Assembly: GCA_938039295.1 (NCBI GenBank)
Contig: CALHUY010000092.1
Location: 1-37,784 of the forward strand
Source: an uncultured Solobacterium sp.
Lineage (GTDB): Bacteria; Bacillota_I; Bacilli_A; Erysipelotrichales; Erysipelotrichaceae
Direction of reading: 5' to 3'
DNA: 37,784 bases
A model generated the notes under the pieces. It was not told the origin of the DNA. It did no database searches and saw only the letters and a list, made by a program, of their open reading frames with translations. Below are positions 32,159 to 37,784 of the stretch, piece after piece (positions within the stretch are counted from its first letter, which is position 1; every line of letters starts with the position of its first letter). The translations under genes and the position numbers were made by a program.

Positions 32159-32515
32159 ATGAGAGTAAAGGGATCAACACCTACACGTAATAGACGTAAG
32201 AAAGTTTTAAAATTAGCTAAGGGTTATTTTGGAAGCAAGCACTTACTTTATAGAACAGCCCATGAGCAAGTTATGCGTTCTCTCCGTTATGCATATATCG
32301 GAAGAAGACAGACTAAGCGTGAAATGCGTAAGCTTTGGATTGCTCGTATCAACGCAGCAACAAGACAGTATGATTTATCATACAGCCAGTTCATGCACGG
32401 TCTTAAGTTAGCAGAAATCAATGTTAACCGTAAGATGCTTTCTGAAATCGCTATTCATGATGAAAAGGGATTCGAAGCATTAGTTGACGCAGCTAAGAAG
32501 GCATTAGCTAAGTAA
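32159..32515 (+). CDS. rplT: 50S ribosomal protein L20
   Basis: 118 aa, canonical: RVKGSTPTRNRRKKVLKLAKGYFGSKH, then QVMRSLRYAYIGRRQTKREMRKLWIARINAA. It is an early 23S-binding assembly protein and the likely autorepressor acting on the leader at 31223-31345. AGGAGG is 8 bases upstream. Confidence 0.98.
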   Translation: MRVKGSTPTRNRRKKVLKLAKGYFGSKHLLYRTAHEQVMRSLRYAYIGRRQTKREMRKLWIARINAATRQYDLSYSQFMHGLKLAEINVNRKMLSEIAIHDEKGFEALVDAAKKALAK

Positions 32516-32522
32516 GAACTTT

Positions 32523-32551
32523 AACCGATTTCGTAAGAAGTCGGTTTTTTT
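32523..32551 (+). terminator. Terminator of infC-rpmI-rplT
   Basis: AACCGATTT (32523-32531) pairs with AAGTCGGTT (32538-32546, one G-U), followed by 7 T. Confidence 0.92.
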
Positions 32552-32556
32552 GAGAA

Positions 32557-32595
32557 TCAAAAAAAGGGATGGTACCACTTGGATGCCATCCCTTT
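32557..32595 (-). terminator. Terminator of gltX
   Basis: AAAGGGATGG (32563-32572) and CCATCCCTTT (32586-32595) form a 10-bp stem; on the minus strand it is followed by 6 or more T. Confidence 0.9.
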
Positions 32596-32602
32596 AAGTA
32601 TA

Positions 32603-34057
32603 TTATTGTTGAAGCTGCTTGATAGATAATTCTAGACGGCGTAGAGTTTCTTCTTTGCCGAGAATAGAACTGATTTCAATCGCTCCACCAGGTGTAAACT
32701 GCATACCTGTAATTGCAAGGCGTAATGGGAATAAAACTTGTCCATTCTTCATTCCTAACTTGGCAGGTAATGCAAGTAATGTTGTATGTAATGCTTCTTC
32801 AGACCAATCATCTTGGTTCTTTAAAACTTCATAAGCTGCTTGCAAAGACTTTAATGCAATCTCTGGATCAGTCTTCATCTTCTTATTAACGTATAAGTCA
32901 TTGGAATAAGAAGGGAAGTTATCAAAGAATGTTAACATCTCAGGAATCTCTGCTAATGTTTGAGCACGTTGTTGTAAGATAGCCGCAATCTGTCGACGAT
33001 TAAAATTACCCTTAACAACTTGATCAATGTATGGAGTAACTAGTTTCTCATAAGAATCTAAATCCATATTTCTTAACCACATACCGTTAACCCATTTGAG
33101 TTTTTCAGGATCAAAGATTGCTCCAGAAGTACCGATATGCTTTACATCAAATGCTTGTACTAGCTCATCAAGTGTATAGATTTCACGTTCTTCTGTTGGA
33201 GACCAACCTAGTAAAGCAATGTAGTTGAGAATCGCACCTGGTAAATATCCTTTTGCAACTAAGTCCTGGAAGGATGCGTCACCATTACGCTTGGACAACT
33301 TGGAATGCTCGTCCTTCATAACTGGTGGACAGTGAATATATCTTGGGATATCCCATTCAAATGCGTTATAGATTAAGTTGTACTTAGGAGTAGAGGATAA
33401 GTATTCCATACCACGTACAACATCCGTGATTCCCATTAAATGGTCATCAATTACGTTAGCAAAGTTATAAGTAGGAAAGCCATCACTCTTGATTAAAACC
33501 TGTTCGTCTAGTGTATTATTTTCAACTGTAATACGTCCAAATACTTCATCATCAAAGTATGTAGTTCCTGTTTCAGGAATTGTTTGACGAATAACAAACT
33601 TCTCACCAGCTTCAATTCTAGCTTCGCATTCTTCAATTGTTAATAACTTACATGGGTCATCAAATTTGAAGGATTCTCCACGAGCTTCTTGAAGTTCACG
33701 CTGTGCAGCAATTAATTCTTCATCACAGAAACAGTAGTGAGCTCCACCACGTTGAATGAGTTCCTTTGCGTATTTGAGATATAAGCCACTACGTACACGT
33801 TCGGATTGTACATATGGACCAAAATCACCACCATTATCAGGTCCTTCATCATGGTGTAGGCCACAAGCCTTTAGTGTGTCATAAATAATATCTGTGGCAC
33901 CTTCTACTAAACGTCCTTGGTCAGTATCTTCGATACGAAGGATATAAACACCTTCAGGATCTTTTCTTGCGACTAGGTATGCATATAACGCAGTACGTAA
34001 ATTACCGATATGCATATAGCCGGTAGGACTTGGTGCAAATCTTGTTCTAATAGCCAT
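32603..34057 (-). CDS. gltX: Glutamyl-tRNA synthetase
   Basis: 484-aa class I synthetase. FAPSPTGYMHIGNLRTALYA contains the HIGH-type motif (HIG 16-18), and KLSKR is at 253-257. The helical C-terminal anticodon-binding domain is present. Bacillota usually have a non-discriminating GluRS that also charges tRNA-Gln, later amidated by GatCAB; the tRNA-Gln gene 450 bp away on the other strand makes this relevant, but specificity cannot be read here. AAGGAG precedes the start on the minus strand. Promoter TTGTTA/TAAAAT lies upstream. Confidence 0.98.
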   Translation of the reverse strand: MAIRTRFAPSPTGYMHIGNLRTALYAYLVARKDPEGVYILRIEDTDQGRLVEGATDIIYDTLKACGLHHDEGPDNGGDFGPYVQSERVRSGLYLKYAKELIQRGGAHYCFCDEELIAAQRELQEARGESFKFDDPCKLLTIEECEARIEAGEKFVIRQTIPETGTTYFDDEVFGRITVENNTLDEQVLIKSDGFPTYNFANVIDDHLMGITDVVRGMEYLSSTPKYNLIYNAFEWDIPRYIHCPPVMKDEHSKLSKRNGDASFQDLVAKGYLPGAILNYIALLGWSPTEEREIYTLDELVQAFDVKHIGTSGAIFDPEKLKWVNGMWLRNMDLDSYEKLVTPYIDQVVKGNFNRRQIAAILQQRAQTLAEIPEMLTFFDNFPSYSNDLYVNKKMKTDPEIALKSLQAAYEVLKNQDDWSEEALHTTLLALPAKLGMKNGQVLFPLRLAITGMQFTPGGAIEISSILGKEETLRRLELSIKQLQQ

Positions 34058-34082
34058 TGTAATACTCCTTTTATTCTTATAT

Positions 34083-34111
34083 ATTTTACGCTTTTTGTGT
34101 GCTTATAACAA
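34083..34111 (-). promoter_or_regulatory. gltX promoter
   Basis: Minus-strand TTGTTA (34106-34111), a 17-bp spacer and TAAAAT (34083-34088). No T-box is visible. Confidence 0.7.
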
Positions 34112-34149
34112 TGCAGAAGATTATATTAAATGCATAAATAAATAATTCT

Positions 34150-34158
34150 TGTTAAAAT
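34150..34158 (+). promoter_or_regulatory. Extended -10 for the DUF1858 gene
   Basis: TGT-TAAAAT (34150-34158), 21 bp before the ATG, with AAGAGG as ribosome site in between. Confidence 0.5.
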
Positions 34159-34179
34159 ATCAAAGGAAAAGAGGTAAAT

Positions 34180-34407
34180 ATGAAGGAAATCGATTTAACA
34201 AAATCAGTTTATGAACTAGCTACATCCATTCCTGAATTCTTAGATATTATGGAAACTTTAGGATTTGGTGGTATGCGTCATTGTGTAGAGGAGAATCCTC
34301 ATACAAGAGTCATGACACCGTTAATGGCAGCTGCTAACCATGGTATTGACCCATCAGTAATCGTAAAAGCATTCCAAGATGCTGGCTTTACAGTAACAAA
34401 TCAATAA
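34180..34407 (+). CDS. DUF1858-family small protein (75 aa)
   Basis: The start IDLTKSVYELATSIPEFLDIMETLGF is the DUF1858 signature (helical, 'TKSVYELxxxYPExxxIMxxLGF'). The rest, MTPLMAAANHGIDPSVIVKAFQDAGF, matches the usual C-terminal half. The domain occurs alone or at the front of redox or hemerythrin-like proteins; its role is not settled. It has a good ribosome site and its own -10 box, and no clear terminator follows. Confidence 0.85.
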   Translation: MKEIDLTKSVYELATSIPEFLDIMETLGFGGMRHCVEENPHTRVMTPLMAAANHGIDPSVIVKAFQDAGFTVTNQ

Positions 34408-34465
34408 GTTCATTTCTTTAATTGTATGGTTCGCAATAACTTCAAATAGTCTTAGAAAAAAGTCT
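34408..34465. other. Short intergenic stretch, no feature seen
   Basis: AT-rich, with no open frame and no stable hairpin noticed before the tRNA promoter. Confidence 0.5.
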
Positions 34466-34493
34466 TTGCATATGTAAGGTTTTTCGCTATAAT
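34466..34493 (+). promoter_or_regulatory. tRNA-Gln promoter
   Basis: TTGCAT (34466-34471), a 16-bp spacer and TATAAT (34488-34493), about 14 bp before the tRNA. Confidence 0.8.
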
Positions 34494-34507
34494 AGTTATT
34501 GCGCTAT

Positions 34508-34580
34508 TGGGATATAGCCAAGCGGTAAGGCAGCTGGCTCTGAACCAGCCATTTCGGGAGTTCGAATCTCTCTATCCCAG
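34508..34580 (+). tRNA. tRNA-Gln (CUG anticodon)
   Basis: A 73-nt cloverleaf. Acceptor TGGGATA (34508-34514) pairs with TATCCCA (34573-34579), discriminator G at 34580. The weak U1-A72 pair and the TAGCCAAGCGGTAAGGCA D arm are typical of tRNA-Gln. The anticodon stem GCTGG/CCAGC (34533-34537, 34545-34549) encloses CTCTGAA, so the anticodon is CTG (34540-34542). The T arm has TTCGAATC. CCA is not encoded (CCT follows). Confidence 0.97.
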
Positions 34581-34584
34581 CCTA

Positions 34585-34613
34585 AAAAGACCTGTCAATC
34601 AGGTCTTTTATTT
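34585..34613 (+). terminator. tRNA-Gln terminator
   Basis: AAAAGACCTG (34585-34594) pairs perfectly with CAGGTCTTTT (34600-34609), then a T-rich tail. Confidence 0.9.
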
Positions 34614-34615
34614 TA

Positions 34616-34621
34616 TATAAT
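34616..34621 (+). promoter_or_regulatory. -10 box placed for a leaderless HD-domain gene
   Basis: TATAAT at 34616-34621 predicts a start at about 34628, one base before the ATG at 34629. The -35 region is poor (TGTCAA at 34593-34598, within the tRNA terminator). Confidence 0.45.
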
Positions 34622-34628
34622 ATTTAGC

Positions 34629-35615
34629 ATGAGTAAATTAGAAACAATATACAACAAAGAATATCCAGATTTTATCAATCCTTATCTAAAATCTAAATCT
34701 ATGCAAAGATTAAAAGGCGTAGATATGAATTGTGGGTTGCAGTTTACATCACATGATGGATTTTCTAGTTATGGATCATATACACGCTATGAACATAGTG
34801 TTGGTGTTGCTTGTATTATATGGCATTTTACACATGATAAAAAACAAACGCTAGCTGGTTTATTCCATGATATCTCAACACGTGCATTCTCTCATGTGAT
34901 TGATTTTGTAAAAAGAGATTATTTAACACAGGAATCTACAGAAGATGAGACAAAGCAAATCATACTTCAGGATACAGTAATCATGAATCAACTCTTCGTG
35001 GATCGTATATCAGTAGATGAAGTTTCTGATTATCATATATATCCAATTGCTGATAATGATTCCCCAAAACTATCTTCAGATCGTTTGGAGTATACACTTG
35101 GAAACTTACTAAATTATCGTAAATATACAATCAATGATATCGAAAGATATTATCAAGATTTGATTGTTGATAGTAATGAAGAAGGTACACAAGAAATTGT
35201 GTTTCATCATGCGGATATTGCAGAAGAGTTTGCATTTGCGGCACTTTCTTGTGGCATGATATATTCTTGTGATTTCGACCGTTATGGAATGGAGAAATTA
35301 GCAACCATTTTACGAAATGCATTCCAAGAACATATCCTAACAGAAGATGATTTATATCTATCGGAAATCGATGTGATTCAGAAATTAAATGACAGTGTGT
35401 TACAAAATGAATGGAAAGAGTATACAAGACTAAAAGATGTTATGAAAGATACTACCGGTGATATCATGGTAGATGCAAAGAAAAGATATATGAATCCATA
35501 TGTTTATAAGTATGGAAGAGTTACAGCTTTTAGCGCTGCATTTAACAATGCAGTAAATGAATTTAGAAATACAGATTATCATTATCTGATGAAAGGAATC
35601 TATCAAAATGGATAA
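34629..35615 (+). CDS. HD-domain phosphohydrolase
   Basis: 328-aa protein of the HD superfamily (metal-dependent phosphohydrolases). The metal ligands are visible in order: YEHSVGV (His56), LAGLFHDIS (His80-Asp81), FSHVIDF (His89), and a later Asp in SDRLEYTLGN. The substrate is unknown; relatives act on nucleotides or are simply annotated as HD hydrolases. No ribosome site lies before the ATG, and the -10 box is only 7 bases upstream. It overlaps rdgB by 8 bp, which suggests an operon with nucleotide house-cleaning. Confidence 0.88.
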   Translation: MSKLETIYNKEYPDFINPYLKSKSMQRLKGVDMNCGLQFTSHDGFSSYGSYTRYEHSVGVACIIWHFTHDKKQTLAGLFHDISTRAFSHVIDFVKRDYLTQESTEDETKQIILQDTVIMNQLFVDRISVDEVSDYHIYPIADNDSPKLSSDRLEYTLGNLLNYRKYTINDIERYYQDLIVDSNEEGTQEIVFHHADIAEEFAFAALSCGMIYSCDFDRYGMEKLATILRNAFQEHILTEDDLYLSEIDVIQKLNDSVLQNEWKEYTRLKDVMKDTTGDIMVDAKKRYMNPYVYKYGRVTAFSAAFNNAVNEFRNTDYHYLMKGIYQNG

Positions 35616-36201
35616 AGTAATTGTTGTTGCTAGTAAGAATGCTGGTAAGATTAAAGAATTTAAAGAGATGTTAGAACCAAAGGGCTATGAAGTTAAAAGC
35701 TTAGCTGATTATCCAGATATTGGAGAGATTGATGAAACAGGTACAACTTTCTCTGCTAACGCTATCATTAAAGCGCAAGCAATTACAGATAAGTACAATA
35801 TCATGGCTATCTCGGATGATTCTGGGCTAGAGATTGATGCTTTTGATAAACAACCTGGTGTTCAAAGTGCGCGTTGGTTGGGTCATGACACACCATATTC
35901 CTATAAGAATCAAGTTGTACTAGACCGTATGAAAGATGAAACCAATCGTAGTTGTCGCTATGTATGTGCAATTGCCGTTACAAGACCAAATCATGAGCCG
36001 GTTGTATTTGAAGATACAGTTGAATGTGTTATTACCAAAGAGCCTGCTGGAACAAATGGTTTTGGCTATGACCCAATTGTCTTCTATGAACCATTTGGTA
36101 AGACAATGGCAGAGATGACAAACGAAGAAAAGAATAGTATCTCTCATCGTGGTAAAGCAGTTGTTCGTTTAGAAGCGTGGATGGAACATGAAGGGTTATA
36201 A
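35608..36201 (+). CDS. rdgB: XTP/dITP diphosphatase (RdgB/HAM1)
   Basis: 197-aa nucleotide-pool cleaning enzyme that hydrolyses dITP and XTP to monophosphates. Motifs are VVASKNAGKIKEFKEML (4-21), AISDDSGLEIDAF with Asp70/Asp71, GVQSARW, the GFGYDPIF-like GFGYDPIVF, and ISHRGKA near the end. AAAGGA lies upstream within the HD gene. Confidence 0.96.
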   Translation: MDKVIVVASKNAGKIKEFKEMLEPKGYEVKSLADYPDIGEIDETGTTFSANAIIKAQAITDKYNIMAISDDSGLEIDAFDKQPGVQSARWLGHDTPYSYKNQVVLDRMKDETNRSCRYVCAIAVTRPNHEPVVFEDTVECVITKEPAGTNGFGYDPIVFYEPFGKTMAEMTNEEKNSISHRGKAVVRLEAWMEHEGL

Positions 36202-36877
36202 GTTATTATCTGCTCTAGCAGGACTAGCATTATTTCTATCTTTGTTATTAACATCAATTGATTTATTATGTTTTAATCGTTCGTTTTTTCGTTGGCAATA
36301 TTCTTTAAATCACACAGCTGAAAGCATTGGTATTTCAGAGGATGGTTTAATGAATGCAACGAATACCTTACTCGATTATATGCAAGATAAACGAGATGAT
36401 ATTAAAGTTGTTGAAGAGGTAAAGGGTAGTAAACGTGAAATCTTTGATGAGCGCGAAACATTGCATATGGTTGATGTGAAAAATCTTTATCTAAATGCAA
36501 TGAAGACTCGAACAATTCTTCTGGTTGGTAGTATTGCAATCCTGACTTTATTAGCATTCACACATCGTAATCAAAGCTATACAATATTATCAAATGCATA
36601 TCAAAATGGATTATTGTGCTTAGGCTCACTCATTTTCTTTATTGCGATCTATGCAATGATAGACTTTAATGGATTTTGGATGAATTTCCATTATGTTTTC
36701 TTTGATAATGATTTATTCTTATTAGATCCAAATATCTCGATTATGATTAATATGTTTCCATCAAACTTCTTCTTTGCGGTAGTTTTTGGAATTATACTAT
36801 TATTTGTAAGTATGGTTATTTTATTAAAGTTATTATTAGTGTTATTCAAACATAAAATTGAAAGAAGGTTAGTATGA
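36188..36877 (+). CDS. DUF1461 / TIGR01906-type integral membrane protein
   Basis: 229 aa. One N-terminal membrane helix (about 6-26), an extracellular loop with LLDYMQDKRDD and ERETLHMVDVKNLY, the hallmark of TIGR01906 proteins, then three more helices at about 110-125, 142-160 and 190-222. In other bacteria this family has been linked to lipoprotein lysoform synthesis (Lit-like proteins), so a role in lipoprotein acyl transfer is possible. It overlaps rdgB by 14 bp and trmL by 4 (ATGA). Confidence 0.85.
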   Translation: MKGYKLLSALAGLALFLSLLLTSIDLLCFNRSFFRWQYSLNHTAESIGISEDGLMNATNTLLDYMQDKRDDIKVVEEVKGSKREIFDERETLHMVDVKNLYLNAMKTRTILLVGSIAILTLLAFTHRNQSYTILSNAYQNGLLCLGSLIFFIAIYAMIDFNGFWMNFHYVFFDNDLFLLDPNISIMINMFPSNFFFAVVFGIILLFVSMVILLKLLLVLFKHKIERRLV

Positions 36878-37389
36878 TTAACGTTGTTTTATATGAACCA
36901 GAAATCCCACAGAATACAGGTAATATTATGCGTACATGTATGGCGATGAATTGTCGTCTACATTTAATTGAACCAATGGGTTTTAAAATTACAGATAAAT
37001 CTTTAAAACGTGCTGGTATGGATTATGTAAAGGAATTAGATTATAAAATCTATCCAGATTGGCAAACATTTTACAACATGCATGAAGGTTCCTATTACTT
37101 CATTACACGTTATGGTGAAAAGACACCTTCAGAGTTTGATTACAAGTTAGATGAAGGTAAGGATATCTATCTAGTCTTTGGTAAAGAAAGTACTGGTATT
37201 GATAAGCATATTCTTCATGATAACTATGACCGTTGTGTACGTATTCCAATGGTAGCAGAAGCACGTAGTCTGAATCTTTCAAACTGTGTTGCGATCTGTG
37301 TTTACGAAGTTTTAGACCAACTAGGCTTCCCAGAACTCTCACACACTGAGGTGATAAAAGGGAAGGATTTCTTACAACAATTTGATTAG
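36874..37389 (+). CDS. trmL: tRNA (cytidine/uridine-34 2'-O)-methyltransferase, SPOUT family
   Basis: 171-aa SPOUT methyltransferase that methylates the ribose of the wobble base. Motifs are VLYEPEIPQNTGNIMRTC (motif 1), LVFGKESTGID (motif 2) and IPMVAEARSLNLSNCVAI (motif 3), which forms the SAM-binding knot. GAAGG precedes the start. Confidence 0.94.
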   Translation: MINVVLYEPEIPQNTGNIMRTCMAMNCRLHLIEPMGFKITDKSLKRAGMDYVKELDYKIYPDWQTFYNMHEGSYYFITRYGEKTPSEFDYKLDEGKDIYLVFGKESTGIDKHILHDNYDRCVRIPMVAEARSLNLSNCVAICVYEVLDQLGFPELSHTEVIKGKDFLQQFD

Positions 37390-37449
37390 GCATATATTTG
37401 GACAACCTAAGTATTCATAGGTATACTTACAAGGAAAGATGGTGATTAC

Positions 37450-37635
37450 ATGTTAGAAACCTTTGATGATTTCATCTCACTAGCAGTTATTTTAGTTATG
37501 CTAGTTCTAACTGTATATTGCTTTCTTGTAATGTCGAGTAACAAGCATCTAAAGTTAATGCAAAAAAGACAAGCAAAGCATCGTGACTTTCTAGCAACGC
37601 TTTCTGATGATTCGACAAGTGATAGTGAGGAGTAA
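37450..37635 (+). CDS. Small single-pass membrane protein (61 aa), unknown
   Basis: One clear hydrophobic helix (about 8-29, ISLAVILVMLVLTVYCFLVM), then a basic segment and an acidic Ser/Asp tail (DDSTSDSEE). No family recognised. GGTG about 7 bases upstream is a weak ribosome site. The stop is 3 bases before the RidA start, so the two may be coupled. Confidence 0.6.
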   Translation: MLETFDDFISLAVILVMLVLTVYCFLVMSSNKHLKLMQKRQAKHRDFLATLSDDSTSDSEE

Positions 37636-37638
37636 ACA

Positions 37639-37784
37639 ATGATTCAAGAAACGATTAGTTCAAACAATGCCCCGGTAGCGGTAGGGCCATATTCACCTGC
37701 TATTCGTGCAGGTGACTTTATATATATATCTGGGCAGCTACCAATAGACCCTACAACTGGTCAACTTGTATCAGATGATATTCG
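37639..37784 (+). CDS. RidA-family reactive intermediate deaminase, 5' part only
   Basis: 48 codons are visible before the window ends. The N-terminus NNAPVAVGPYSPAIRAGDFIYISGQLPIDPTTGQLV is unmistakable RidA/YjgF (shown here as the family's start through the first two beta strands). RidA hydrolyses enamine/imine intermediates released by PLP enzymes. GAGGAG lies 8 bases before the ATG. Confidence 0.93.
   Translation, partial: MIQETISSNNAPVAVGPYSPAIRAGDFIYISGQLPIDPTTGQLVSDDI

Noticed and set aside
32561..32595. GGTACCAC in the gltX terminator as a T-box remnant
   Set aside because: No stem I, specifier or antiterminator is present; the sequence is in the terminator at the 3' end of gltX.

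Overview
The window looks like chromosomal DNA of a low-GC Gram-positive bacterium (Bacillota). A lineage near Erysipelotrichia is my guess from the gene set and the protein style, not something proven here. Supporting signs are strong GGAGG ribosome binding sites, TTGACA/TATAAT promoters often with an extended TG motif, a T-box, a lysine riboswitch, an infC-rpmI-rplT leader, and a CcpA-type cre site.

Layout. 1-700: the end of a secreted CHAP-domain hydrolase and a small membrane protein that appears to be translated from a leaderless mRNA. 700-4700: a T-box leader and valS, then an alpha/beta-hydrolase-fold protein whose catalytic Ser and His are replaced. 4700-10000: ppdK, with a cre site inside its promoter and an unusual Lys/Ala-rich tail of about 120 residues, then an AT-rich transglutaminase-like gene and glpK. 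10000-14930: rimP-nusA-ylxR-infB-rbfA, the translation/transcription operon, without ylxQ and with a long acidic/charged NusA tail. 14930-21150: a compact type VII (ESAT-6/WXG100) secretion-like operon made of two WXG100 proteins, a large lipoprotein, an EssC-like FtsK ATPase and a YukD/EsaB-like ubiquitin-fold protein. 21150-25520: an M3 oligopeptidase, then on the minus strand a polar amino-acid ABC transporter behind a lysine riboswitch. 25520-26290: a TtcA-like tRNA thiolase on the minus strand. 26340-32550: truB-ribF-rsmF-like, a divergent RelA/SpoT-like protein, a Gls24-like protein, then infC-rpmI-rplT. 32600-34060: gltX on the minus strand. 34180-37784: a DUF1858 protein, tRNA-Gln(CUG), an HD-domain phosphohydrolase, rdgB, a DUF1461 membrane protein, trmL, a small membrane protein and the start of a RidA-family gene.

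How it fits together. Most of the window is translation machinery: two aminoacyl-tRNA synthetases, IF2, IF3, L35, L20, RimP, RbfA, YlxR, tRNA and rRNA modification enzymes, and tRNA-Gln. The accessory interest lies in 14979-21152, which sits between rbfA and truB, two genes that are usually adjacent, and which lacks recognisable EsaA, EssA and EssB. This is the best candidate for an undescribed system: a stripped-down T7SS-like exporter with a lipoprotein that seems to carry SLH-like and Ig-like (Big_2) modules. Other oddities are the PPDK tail, the pseudo-hydrolase, the RelA/SpoT-like protein with altered substrate motifs, and three genes whose -10 boxes sit so close to the start codon that leaderless translation is predicted.
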